From the NCBI GenBank assembly GCA_003224135.1, contig QHYO01000396.1, positions 1 to 22,587 of the forward strand: 22,587 bases of DNA, written 5' to 3'. This document shows, in pieces, positions 1 to 8,610 of the stretch. This stretch comes from Acidobacteriota bacterium. Lineage in GTDB: Bacteria; Acidobacteriota; Terriglobia; Acidiferrales; UBA7541. Each line of letters begins with the position of its first letter. Position 1 is the stretch's first letter. Under the pieces are notes generated by a model. The model saw only the letters and a program-made list of their open reading frames with translations. It was not told where the DNA came from and did no database searches. The translations under genes were made by a program, and so were the position numbers.

Positions 1-1320
<1,320 letters not shown>

Positions 1321-1680
1321 AAACCTCCACCCTCACTTTCGATAAAGCGAAACCCCTAAAAGGGGCCGCCATGACCCTGACGCCCTAAACTAATGATTCG
1401 ATGTGAACCGGCCTCTTCGAACTGCCCCCTGGAGGCCATTTTTACCGTAACACATACCGCTCAGCGTCACGTTACGGGCCTAAGTCTTTCGGCACGAGTA
1501 GTTTGCCGAAGGCAAGGGGCCCAGGCTAGGAAGTTGCGTTGAATGGCGAAAAACAGGGGTTGAATGGGGAAATGGAGGATTGATTGGGAAGGCGGAGTTC
1601 CGGAAAGCGGGGTAACGAGTAGGTCGCAAAAGGACCAGAATTTCCCGTTTTGCGCAATCCGCGGGATTCCCTGCAGGCTG
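1321..1680. other. Non-coding stretch upstream of the radical SAM gene, with small hairpins
   Basis: No convincing gene is present; the short open frames here lack a plausible start context or a recognisable product. Read on the minus strand, it would be the 5' leader of the radical SAM gene. Adjacent small inverted repeats lie at 1337-1352 (TTTCG, six-base loop, CGAAA) and 1353-1365 (CCCC, five-base loop, GGGG). A further 7-bp dyad is at 1488-1510 (TTCGGCA / TGCCGAA, nine-base loop). None is followed by a T-run on the minus strand, so they do not look like intrinsic terminators. I could not identify a confident promoter or a known riboswitch. Confidence 0.4.
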
Positions 1681-2740
1681 TTATTCGTTGAGATTGGGGC
1701 GGAGCACAGCGATCGCGAAATGACAAAAGTACGCCGAGCCTTCGTCAAGCTGGAGCCAACGCACGACGCAATGCTCGCTAAGGTACTTCGTCACGCGAGT
1801 CTCGGGAATGCCGAGGTGGTCGGCAAGAAGCGACTTGAGGTTGGTGTTGCCGCGGCGGCTCATGCCAGAACGGGCGAGGCTGCCGATAGTAATAATACGT
1901 TGTCATGTCGTCGTCAGTGAGCACAAAAACACCGGGACCAGCGGGGGCAAGGGCAGATTCATCGAGTTTGGTGGGCGGACACGTGAGCAGGCGGCGAAGC
2001 TGCATCTCGAGGAGCGAAAGACGCGATGCAAGACCCGGGTCACCGAAGCGGCCCTTGACAGCAGGAGTACCGGAATCGGGAACTTGCTCCACTGGGATGC
2101 GCGGGATGGCGCGGCTGTCGACGGTGCGCGGCGGAAGTATTTCAGCAGGAGGTTCAGGAGATGGTTCAACGATGCGGGCGAGTGCCGGCGCACGGGTGGA
2201 GGTGCGGGTGGTTTCGCCGGGAGAAGTTTTGCGCCGATTGCGTCCACCACGACGACCGCGACGGCGATGTTTTTTGTCCGCTGCTGTTTCCGATGCAGCA
2301 GGCTGTTCGGAGGAGGAGGCGTTTTCCTGAGCGGGCGCCGCGGTCAGAGATTCGTAGGCGACTGCAGTCTGTTCGAACGGAACCGTGGGATCGGGGATGG
2401 TGACAGCAGCCGGAGGGGAAGCTGGCTCTTCGGTGGATGCAGATGCAGTCTCGGGCGCGGGATCGTTGTCAGGCGGCAAATCGCCGCCGAGGCGGACGAC
2501 GGCGTCACGAGCCTTCGTCTTCCAAGCACCGCGGCGAAACTTTGTGGCAGCCGTTAGATACCATTGCAGAGCTTGCGCGGGATCTTTCGCGATTTCGAAA
2601 TGACGGCCGAGTTCGAACGCAACCATTGCGTCAGTGGTCTTTTCGTAAAGCAAAGTGAGCTGACCGCCAGGGTCTCTGCTGCCGCGCGCGCGCCGAATCC
2701 GGGCCGTGATTTGTTTCCAGTCCGCCATTTGTGGATGCAT
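1681..2740 (-). pseudogene. TPR-like N-terminus plus basic low-complexity protein, frameshifted near its C-terminus
   Basis: The first frame runs from the ATG at 2740 (alternative ATG at 2728). It has an alpha-helical TPR-like segment (about 35-85), a Pro/Ala/Glu-rich linker, a very basic patch (about 156-171, RRRGRRGGRNRRK) and a short motif ending TDDDMTTYYYY (about 275-285). After that it turns into Arg/Pro/His-rich out-of-frame sequence and stops at 1778. The other frame carries an ordered continuation, IGSLARSG then KSLLADHLGIP and HCVVRWLQLDEG, ending at the stop at 1681-1683. Skipping one T at about 1888 joins the two parts into a 352-residue protein. I recall similar C-terminal segments in acidobacterial hypothetical proteins, but the function is unknown to me. 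The basic patch suggests nucleic-acid binding only weakly. A sequencing error, a real mutation or recoding could all explain the shift. Confidence 0.65.
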
Positions 2741-2795
2741 TGTAGCAGCGAGAGGCGCTGCGCGGCCAGCACGTGAAAATGCAGCGAATCGGAAA

Positions 2796-2813
2796 ATACC
2801 GCAGAAACGGTAT
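2796..2813. promoter_or_regulatory. Perfect inverted repeat ATACCG-N6-CGGTAT, possible operator
   Basis: A perfect 6-bp inverted repeat with a six-base spacer (ATACCGCAGAAACGGTAT) lies in the divergent intergenic region. It is 12 bases upstream of the -35 box of the FecR-like gene and about 55 bases from the start of the divergent TPR-like gene. Its position and symmetry suit a dimeric regulator, but no regulator is identified. Confidence 0.3.
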
Positions 2814-2824
2814 ACGAATAGCGA

Positions 2825-2853
2825 TTGACGCTCGCGGAGTCGCTGGGTATTCT
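2825..2853 (+). promoter_or_regulatory. Sigma-70-type promoter of the FecR-like gene
   Basis: TTGACG at 2825-2830 and TATTCT at 2848-2853 are separated by exactly 17 bases, close to the TTGACA-N17-TATAAT consensus. Transcription would begin near 2860, just before the ribosome binding site GGGAGGG (2868-2874) and the ATG at 2879. The promoter position also argues against starting the protein upstream at 2825. Confidence 0.7.
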
Positions 2854-2878
2854 CTGTACAGCCCTCCGGGAGGGAACG

Positions 2879-3565
2879 ATGTTTCGCCCAAGAGCGATAC
2901 TTGCGGTCGTGGTCTCGTATGCTCTATGCCTGATGCCGGCGAATGGTTCAACGCCAACAGCGATCGGTACAGTCACGTCAGCAACGAGCGCGCATGTTGG
3001 TGCGGCTTCGGCGTCCTCAGGATCCACGGTTTTTAGCGGAGATCATCTCAGCACCGAAAGGTTAGGGAGCATTCAAGTGCGGGCAGGTGCCGCGCGTTTG
3101 CTGCTGTCTGGCGCGAGCTCCGCTTCGATGGGCGAGAGTGACGCGTCGCCTTCGGCAAGGCTGTTAAGCGGAACGGCTGTATTCTCCACTGCGAACGCCA
3201 AGGCGTTTGTGCTGCACGCATCGAAGGCGGCAATCCGGCCGGAGAGCGACCAGCCAACCGTCGCGCAGGTTACCTATATCAGTGACAAGGAACTGCAAGT
3301 GAGGAGCACGCGCGGGTCACTGGCAATTACAGTGGAAGGTGAAACGCAGATCGTGCCGGAAGCAACAGCGTACCGCGTGATTCTCGATCCGAGCTCCTAT
3401 TATGAGGCGGAAAGCGCGCAGGGCCCGCGGGGAGCGGGGTCGCGGCAAGGCGGTCCGCCGCGTAAGGCGGGACGCAGCCGTTTCCTGCTGATTGCGATTG
3501 TCTTGACGAGCGTGGCGACAGGCGTGGCTTTGTACGAAGCCGTGCAGAGTCCGTCCTTGCCATAA
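2879..3565 (+). CDS. FecR-like secreted/membrane protein with C-terminal anchor
   Basis: A 228-residue protein starts at the ATG at 2879, chosen for its strong GGGAGGG site and upstream promoter; an open frame from 2825 would start inside the promoter. Residues 1-22 look like a signal peptide (MFRPRAILAVVVSYALCLMP then ANG-S). The middle is Ala/Ser-rich and beta-strand-rich (VFSGDHLSTE, GSIQVRAGAARLLL, LLSGTAVFST, LQVRSTRGSLAI), as in FecR-type domains. Residues about 201-219 form a single hydrophobic helix (FLLIAIVLTSVATGVALYE) preceded by a Gly/Arg/Pro-rich linker. It is likely exported and anchored in the inner membrane with a short C-terminal tail. No sigma/anti-sigma partner is adjacent, so a FecR-like signalling role is only inference. 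Confidence 0.75.
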   Translation: MFRPRAILAVVVSYALCLMPANGSTPTAIGTVTSATSAHVGAASASSGSTVFSGDHLSTERLGSIQVRAGAARLLLSGASSASMGESDASPSARLLSGTAVFSTANAKAFVLHASKAAIRPESDQPTVAQVTYISDKELQVRSTRGSLAITVEGETQIVPEATAYRVILDPSSYYEAESAQGPRGAGSRQGGPPRKAGRSRFLLIAIVLTSVATGVALYEAVQSPSLP

Positions 3566-3641
3566 ATCAGAGTAGCCAATCAGTTTTCCGTTTTTTTCAA
3601 CTGCCTGCGGTCATCCATCAAATAAAGCGTACGTTGTGCCG

Positions 3642-4019
3642 TTAAAGCGAGGCTATCACTTCGATTTCGACGAGTGCGTCTTTCGGAAGACGCGCGACTT
3701 GAACTGTGGAACGAGCGGGCGGCGCGGCCGTAAAGAATCTTCCGTAGACCTCATTCATCGCAGCGAAGTCGTTCATGTCTTTTAGAAACACGGTCGTTTT
3801 AACGACGTGGTGCAGGTTCGCGCCGCTCGCTTCCAGAATTCCTTTCAAGTTTTCCAGCGTGCGTTCGGTCTGCTGGCGAATATCGCCGAGAACGAACTCG
3901 TTCGAACGGGGATCAATTGCGACCTGGCCGGAAACGAACAGAAGGCCATTGGATTTCACCGCTTGAGAGTAAGGCCCGATGGGCTTGGGACCTCTATCGG
4001 TAAGCACAATATCCTTCAC
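3642..4019 (-). CDS. ridA: RidA family 2-iminobutanoate/2-iminopropanoate deaminase
   Basis: A 125-residue protein of typical RidA length. RidA hydrolyses reactive enamine/imine intermediates released by PLP enzymes such as threonine dehydratase, and acts in the cytosol as a trimer. Visible signatures are GPKPIGPYSQAV (10-21), LLFVSGQVAIDP (27-38), the substrate-binding arginine R103 in PPARSTVQVARLP (about 101-112) and IEVIA near the end. I chose the GTG at 4019 rather than the longer frame from 4112: it has a perfect AGGAGG seven bases upstream and gives the family's normal N-terminus. The start overlaps the upstream stop codon in a GTGA arrangement, so translation is probably coupled to the peptidase-like gene. 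Confidence 0.93.
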   Translation of the reverse strand: MKDIVLTDRGPKPIGPYSQAVKSNGLLFVSGQVAIDPRSNEFVLGDIRQQTERTLENLKGILEASGANLHHVVKTTVFLKDMNDFAAMNEVYGRFFTAAPPARSTVQVARLPKDALVEIEVIASL

Positions 4020-5491
4020 GGTGTCGCCTCCTGAGCGAGAGAGTCCTGCCGAGCTGTCGACTGCGAATACATTGCACGAAAATCTTCTGGGACGCCAGGC
4101 CGCTTGATCCATTCGCGAACTAAAGGCCCGACGCTTTGATGAGATTCTTCCTCAAGCGCAGATATGAGATCGGTGATGTCGAAACCTCGAGACTGGCGCG
4201 CATAGAGCATGTGCTGCATGGCCTTCTGGAACTTCTCGGGGCCAACGCGATCGCGCAAAGCGTAAAAGAGAAGCAGGCTTTTGGCCCGCAAAACGGAGGG
4301 ATCGCCATTCGATTCGCGCGACGCGCCAGCGGGAATCTGCGCGAGCGCGCGCTGAATGATTTCCCTGCGAACTTGCGTGCCCGACGAAACCTCCCGCGCA
4401 AGAGCGGCCGCAAAAGAAGGAAGCGCGGACATCGGCGGTTGTTGTTCGTAAAACCCGGGATTTTGGCCGTAGCCGAGCCAACCCGCCGCCAGAGCAGGGC
4501 CTGCCAGGGCTTCGCGCTGGCCTTGCGGAACGCGAGGATCGATCGCGACGGTGTCGCGCGAAATCATTTCTGCGGAGCCTTCCGTTTCCGCACCATAAAG
4601 AAGCGAGGAATAAAGCGAGCTACGTTGCAAAAAGCAGCCTGCCGCGGCGGGACACTCAACGATCCAAAGCGGAGATTTGGATTTACCGCGCGATCCGAAC
4701 AATGACTCATACGTTGCCAAAGTTTTCGAAAGCGACTCGCCTGCGCGCTGTAAGTCTTGTGAATTTACTTCAGCGCGGCTCCAGATGAGAACCTGTTGAT
4801 TGCCTGCCAGCTCCTGACGCGCCTCACGATAGCGGCCCGCGACTACGAAGGGATTCAAGTCCTGCGCAGTTTGCTCAAATCTGAATTCCATTTCGACGTT
4901 TGTCGCAGAATGCTTTTTTTCGACCCCACTCGCGTGCACGAGAAAGCCCTGTGGCACTCGCACGACCAAATCCCATTTCCGGGGCGGCACGCCTCCAAAA
5001 CCGAAAAGACCCCGGGCCTGGGGAAGCGCAGGCGTCCAGCTTTCGGCAGGCAAGTCAAAGGCATCGGCGGAAAACCCGATCGAGCGTTGTTCGGCGGAAT
5101 CAGAGCGAATGTCATACGCAATCCGGATGATGTGTCTGGAATTAATGGCCCAGGGCTCGGGAAAACGAAGAAGCGTGTCGCGGGGATTGTCCGCAGACGG
5201 AGTTTGAGCAATCGCGGCACCGTCCCAGAGTACGGTGAGCTCAGCCGGGTTAAAGCGGCGGCCGGGAAGACGGACGTCCAGGGAATTGAGCACCTGATTG
5301 CCGGTGTTTTTCAGGTGATATTCGGCAATGACGTGGATGCGAGGCTCGGCCTGAGAGACGAAGGAGACCTGGGCCTGCTGTTTTTCCACGACATATCCAG
5401 GGCCGAGCGAAGTGGCGCAGGAAGCGGACCAGCATGCCACACCCAGGAGAAACAAATCGAAAGGCGATGAAGATCTAGAGGAGCGCGCCAC
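4016..5491 (-). CDS. M1 aminopeptidase-like lipoprotein lacking the HExxH zinc motif (pseudo-peptidase)
   Basis: About 491 residues from the GTG at 5491; a TTG at 5572 is an alternative start. I prefer 5491 because it gives a signal sequence with a basic N-region, a hydrophobic core (LFLLGVACWSASC) and a lipobox-like SASC (C25). Residues about 40-230 are beta-rich, like the N-terminal domain of M1 peptidases (IHVIAEYHLKNTG, LRFPEPWAINSRHIIRIAYD). The C-terminal half is helical and ends in a typical helical repeat (FQKAMQHMLYA, DLISALEEES, LVREWIKRPGVP). Where M1 enzymes have HExxH-(18)-E, this protein has REALAGPALAAGWLGYG (about 326-342) and LPSFAAALA, with no zinc ligands. It is therefore probably non-catalytic and may bind peptides or proteins at the membrane. 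It sits three genes after rel and overlaps ridA by four bases. Confidence 0.75.
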   Translation of the reverse strand: MARSSRSSSPFDLFLLGVACWSASCATSLGPGYVVEKQQAQVSFVSQAEPRIHVIAEYHLKNTGNQVLNSLDVRLPGRRFNPAELTVLWDGAAIAQTPSADNPRDTLLRFPEPWAINSRHIIRIAYDIRSDSAEQRSIGFSADAFDLPAESWTPALPQARGLFGFGGVPPRKWDLVVRVPQGFLVHASGVEKKHSATNVEMEFRFEQTAQDLNPFVVAGRYREARQELAGNQQVLIWSRAEVNSQDLQRAGESLSKTLATYESLFGSRGKSKSPLWIVECPAAAGCFLQRSSLYSSLLYGAETEGSAEMISRDTVAIDPRVPQGQREALAGPALAAGWLGYGQNPGFYEQQPPMSALPSFAAALAREVSSGTQVRREIIQRALAQIPAGASRESNGDPSVLRAKSLLLFYALRDRVGPEKFQKAMQHMLYARQSRGFDITDLISALEEESHQSVGPLVREWIKRPGVPEDFRAMYSQSTARQDSLAQEATP

Positions 5492-5575
5492 GACCCGTTG
5501 ATTGTAACGGCGAGAGGCCGAGCGGCAAAGCCAAGGTTTGAAACAGGGGATAAACGATGGAGCCGCAGACAAATC

Positions 5576-6187
5576 TCAGCGTCGACGGCCGCGAGCGCGG
5601 ACAAAGCCAGTACCGCTGTGGGCGAGCGCCTTTTCGCGCGCGGAGGCTTCGGCATCGGCCTGAGCGTCCGTCATGCCGTTTTGAATGCGCGCGACAATCT
5701 CTTTTTCAGAAAGCTGTGTATTTTTGAGGCGGCCGATTTCCGCACTGGAGAGTGTTGGCAATCCCTTCATGCGGCGCTGCAAAAGCATTTGAACGGTGGG
5801 ATCGGAAAGCCCGATCAAACGAAGCATGACAGCGTTGCCGCTAAGCGCATCGAGCTGGTCGGAATTGGCTATGGCAAGAATCTGCTCGTCGCCGAAACCC
5901 GCGTCATTGAGGCTCTTTGCAGCTGCGGCGCTCGTAAAGGGATGCTTATGCTCATGCGCAGCGGAAACCAGGGCCACACACATATCGTCGCTGACGCCAG
6001 CATTTTTGAGCGCAACCAGCTGAACAACTTCGGCATCGCTGACGTTCAGCTTCTTCAGATCTTCCAGACTGCTGGACCACATGCCAGCCTTGTCCAAAGT
6101 CCGGTAGTCAGTCAACGGATGCGAGTTGCAACCCGCCAGAAGCGCAGGAAACAAAACAAATGATGCGAGGGATGACGATTTCCTCAT
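5576..6187 (-). CDS. Small predicted lipoprotein of unknown function
   Basis: A 203-residue protein with a clear lipoprotein signal: MRKSSSLASFVLFPALLAGC, with the lipobox LLAGC placing the lipidated cysteine at C20. The mature part is mostly helical with short repeated helix-turn segments (SLEDLKKLNVSDAEVVQLV, AAKSLNDAGFGDEQILAI, LMRLIGLSDPTVQMLL-like stretch) and a long charged C-terminal helix ending in RARGRRR. The segments recall small helical repeats in which each hydrophobic helix follows a 'GxxD' turn. No catalytic motif is visible and I do not recognise a named family. GGAGG lies directly before the ATG, which is unusually close. The gene lies 81 bases after rel and just ahead of the M1-like lipoprotein, and is probably co-transcribed with both. 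Confidence 0.8.
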   Translation of the reverse strand: MRKSSSLASFVLFPALLAGCNSHPLTDYRTLDKAGMWSSSLEDLKKLNVSDAEVVQLVALKNAGVSDDMCVALVSAAHEHKHPFTSAAAAKSLNDAGFGDEQILAIANSDQLDALSGNAVMLRLIGLSDPTVQMLLQRRMKGLPTLSSAEIGRLKNTQLSEKEIVARIQNGMTDAQADAEASAREKALAHSGTGFVRARGRRR

Positions 6188-6268
6188 GCCTCCAGTGTAT
6201 AGGCCAGAGCCGAACCCTCAGCGTCGTGTGCTTTCCGAGATACCCGGCTGAAAGGACAGGGACGATTC

Positions 6269-8491
6269 TCAATCGCCCGTGGGCGCGTAAACCCGCTCGA
6301 CGCCGTGGACGCCCGAAATTTTGCGGATATTTGCGAGAATACTTTCCAGCTGCCGGCGGTCCGCAATTTCCAGGCTGGCTTCGATACGCGCGTTCAGGCG
6401 GTCCGGACGGCTTTCGAGATTGCGGATGTTGGAGCCTGCGCCGCTGATAATGGCCGTGATTTCGGCGAGCAAGCCAGCGCGATCCTTGGCTCGAATCGTG
6501 AGCTGCACCGGAAAAGTCGCGGCGCTCTTGCCACCCCATTCGACGGCAATGCGGCGTTCGGCCTGGTACATCAAATTCTGAACGTTAGGACAAGCGCGTG
6601 TGTGAACGGCGACGCCACGCCCGCGCGTGATGTACCCGACAATTTCATCGCCGGGAATTGGGTTGCAACACTTGGCGCGAAAAACGAGCAAATCGTCATG
6701 ACCTTTGACGACCAGCGGCGCTTCACCGATTCCCAGCATGCGCTTGACGGTCTTAACCAGCGTGGGCTTTGTGTCGTCCACGTCGGACTGCGAAGGTCGC
6801 GCCGATTCGCCCAAAACTTTGACAAGAACCTGCCGTGCGGAATATTTTCCGAATCCTACCGCTGCGAACAGATCCTCGATTTTCGACAGACCGTAGTCCG
6901 ACGCGGCTTTCTCGAGGTCGGCCTCATCGATCTTTTTCAGGCTGCGGCCGAACGCGCGCGATTCTTTTTCGAGCAGGCGGCGACCCATGTCCGTGGCTTC
7001 TTCGCGCTCGTGCAGATTGATCCAATGGCGGATTTTACTTTTGGCGTGCGACGACTTCACGAAGCTGAGCCAATCGCGGCTCGGGCTATGCCCCTTCTGC
7101 GTAAGTATTTCAACCACATCGCCGCTTGAGATTTCGTGGCGAAGGGCGACCATCTGGCCATTTACCTTTGCTCCGACGCATTGGTGACCGACTTCCGTGT
7201 GCACGGCATAAGCGAAATCCACGGGGGTTGCGCCGGCGGGAAGCTCAAGAACGCGCCCTTTTGGCGTGAAAGCATAGACCTCGTTCGGCGCGAGATCGAC
7301 CTTCAGTGTCGTGAGGAACTCTCCAGGCTCCTGAAGTTCTTGCGACCACTCGATCAACTGGCGCATCCAGATGATGCGCTGATCGTCATCATTGGAAGGT
7401 TTGCCGTCCTTGTATTTCCAATGAGCTGCCACACCCTCCTCCGCAATGCGATGCATGTCCTGCGTGCGGATTTGCACTTCAAACGGCTGGCCTGAGTGGA
7501 TGACAGTGGTATGCAGCGACTGATACAGATTGGGCCTCGGCATGGCGATGTAATCTTTGAAGCGGCCGGGAACCGGACGCCAGATGTGATGCACGACACC
7601 CAGCGCGGCATAGCAATTTCTTTCGGAGTCCGTGATCACGCGAACTGCAAGCAAATCGTAAACCTGCTCAAGGCCGCGCTGCTGGCGTTCAAGCTTGCGA
7701 TGCAACGAACAAAGACCTTTGACTCGCGCCTCGAGCTCTGCGGGAATGCTGTTCTCCACAAGCCTCGAGCGAATCTCCGCCTGGACTTCCTCGAGGAACT
7801 TCTGGTGGAGGGGCTGCTTTTCGCTGACTTCCTTCTGTAGCGCCAAAAACGAATCGGGCTCGAGAACGCGGAAGGACAGATCCTCCAACTCATTGCGGAT
7901 ATTGCCCATGCCAAGACGGTGCGCGATGGGGGCGTAAATTTCCAAGGTTTCCCGCGCGATGCGCTGCTGCTTGGACGGCTCCAGATACTGGATCGTACGC
8001 ATGTTATGGAGACGGTCGGCAAGTTTTACGACTACCACCCGAACGTCATTGACCATCGCAAGAACCATCTTGCGTACGTTCTCCGCCTGACGCGCTTCAG
8101 GAGCCAGCATGTTCAAGCGGCTGATCTTTGTGACGCCCTCGACAAGGCGGGCTGTTTCGTCCCCAAAACGCTCCTGAATGCGAGCCACGGGGAATTCCGT
8201 GTCTTCGATTACGTCGTGCAGGAGCGCTGCGGAAAGGGTGGTGGCGTCCATGCGCATGTCCGCCAGGATGTGGGCCACTTCGAGCAGGTGCGAGAGATAA
8301 GGGTCGCCGGAACGGCGCAACTGGTCGCGATGACGTTCAGCCGCTATCTCATATGCACGGCGGACGAGCCAAGGATCGTCCGAAGGACGGTTTTTCTTGA
8401 GCTTGTCCAGAAGCTCGTCCAGGCGAGCGTCCAGCAGGCGCTCGGTACGATCGCGGTTGAAGTGGAGCGGCAGATTGGCCGACCCGGACAT
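6269..8491 (-). CDS. rel: Bifunctional (p)ppGpp synthetase/hydrolase (Rel/SpoT)
   Basis: 740 residues, the full length of long RSH enzymes, which make (p)ppGpp from ATP and GTP/GDP and also break it down in the stringent response. The HD hydrolase domain looks intact: H68, H92-D93 and E96-D97 (LLHDVIED), and LADRLHNMRT (about 157-166). The synthetase domain has RFKDYIAMP (310-318, D313), YQSLHTTV and FEVQIRT (E338). The RFKD form is typical of bifunctional enzymes rather than RelA. The TGS domain (about 402-465) is followed by a helical region, a zinc-finger-like CCNPIPGDEIVGY (C608, C609) with H630 and C634, and a C-terminal ACT domain (about 658-735). An in-frame stop 12 bases upstream fixes ATG 8491 as the first possible start; its GGGAG touches the ATG. 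The gene heads the rel-lipoprotein-M1-like-ridA block. Confidence 0.97.
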   Translation of the reverse strand: MSGSANLPLHFNRDRTERLLDARLDELLDKLKKNRPSDDPWLVRRAYEIAAERHRDQLRRSGDPYLSHLLEVAHILADMRMDATTLSAALLHDVIEDTEFPVARIQERFGDETARLVEGVTKISRLNMLAPEARQAENVRKMVLAMVNDVRVVVVKLADRLHNMRTIQYLEPSKQQRIARETLEIYAPIAHRLGMGNIRNELEDLSFRVLEPDSFLALQKEVSEKQPLHQKFLEEVQAEIRSRLVENSIPAELEARVKGLCSLHRKLERQQRGLEQVYDLLAVRVITDSERNCYAALGVVHHIWRPVPGRFKDYIAMPRPNLYQSLHTTVIHSGQPFEVQIRTQDMHRIAEEGVAAHWKYKDGKPSNDDDQRIIWMRQLIEWSQELQEPGEFLTTLKVDLAPNEVYAFTPKGRVLELPAGATPVDFAYAVHTEVGHQCVGAKVNGQMVALRHEISSGDVVEILTQKGHSPSRDWLSFVKSSHAKSKIRHWINLHEREEATDMGRRLLEKESRAFGRSLKKIDEADLEKAASDYGLSKIEDLFAAVGFGKYSARQVLVKVLGESARPSQSDVDDTKPTLVKTVKRMLGIGEAPLVVKGHDDLLVFRAKCCNPIPGDEIVGYITRGRGVAVHTRACPNVQNLMYQAERRIAVEWGGKSAATFPVQLTIRAKDRAGLLAEITAIISGAGSNIRNLESRPDRLNARIEASLEIADRRQLESILANIRKISGVHGVERVYAPTGD

Positions 8492-8546
8492 CTCCCTATG
8501 TTACGCCTGAAAAAGCGCAAGGGCGAGCGTGGAGACGACAGCAGGG

Positions 8547-8575
8547 AAAAAGCGGGGCATCGCTTGATGCCCCGC
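8547..8575 (-). terminator. Intrinsic terminator of the sec-ton block
   Basis: A perfect 10-bp stem, GCGGGGCATC at 8552-8561 and GATGCCCCGC at 8566-8575, has a four-base loop. Read on the minus strand it is followed by TTTTT (8547-8551), the classic rho-independent layout. It lies just after the stop of the TPR lipoprotein and before rel, so it separates the two minus-strand blocks. Confidence 0.9.
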
Positions 8576-8591
8576 AATAAATCGATTTATT
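8576..8591. repeat. 16-bp perfect palindrome AATAAATCGATTTATT
   Basis: This self-complementary A+T-rich sequence directly abuts the terminator stem on its upstream side (minus-strand reading). It could extend the hairpin structure, act as a protein-binding site, or be a chance product of A+T-rich sequence. No function is assigned. Confidence 0.4.
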
Positions 8592-8610
8592 ACTAACGAT
8601 TTCGCACGCG

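Noticed and set aside
1467..1748. Minus-strand 93-codon frame in the gap after the frameshifted TPR-like gene
   Set aside because: Low-complexity, unlike any family I know, and it overlaps the true C-terminal frame of the TPR-like gene.
1808..2557. Plus-strand 249-codon frame opposite the TPR-like gene
   Set aside because: Arg/Gly-rich shadow of the opposite strand's basic and proline-rich codons; no start context.
7919..8596. Plus-strand 225-codon frame opposite the rel N-terminus
   Set aside because: The minus strand encodes a complete HD hydrolase domain here, so this is an antisense shadow.
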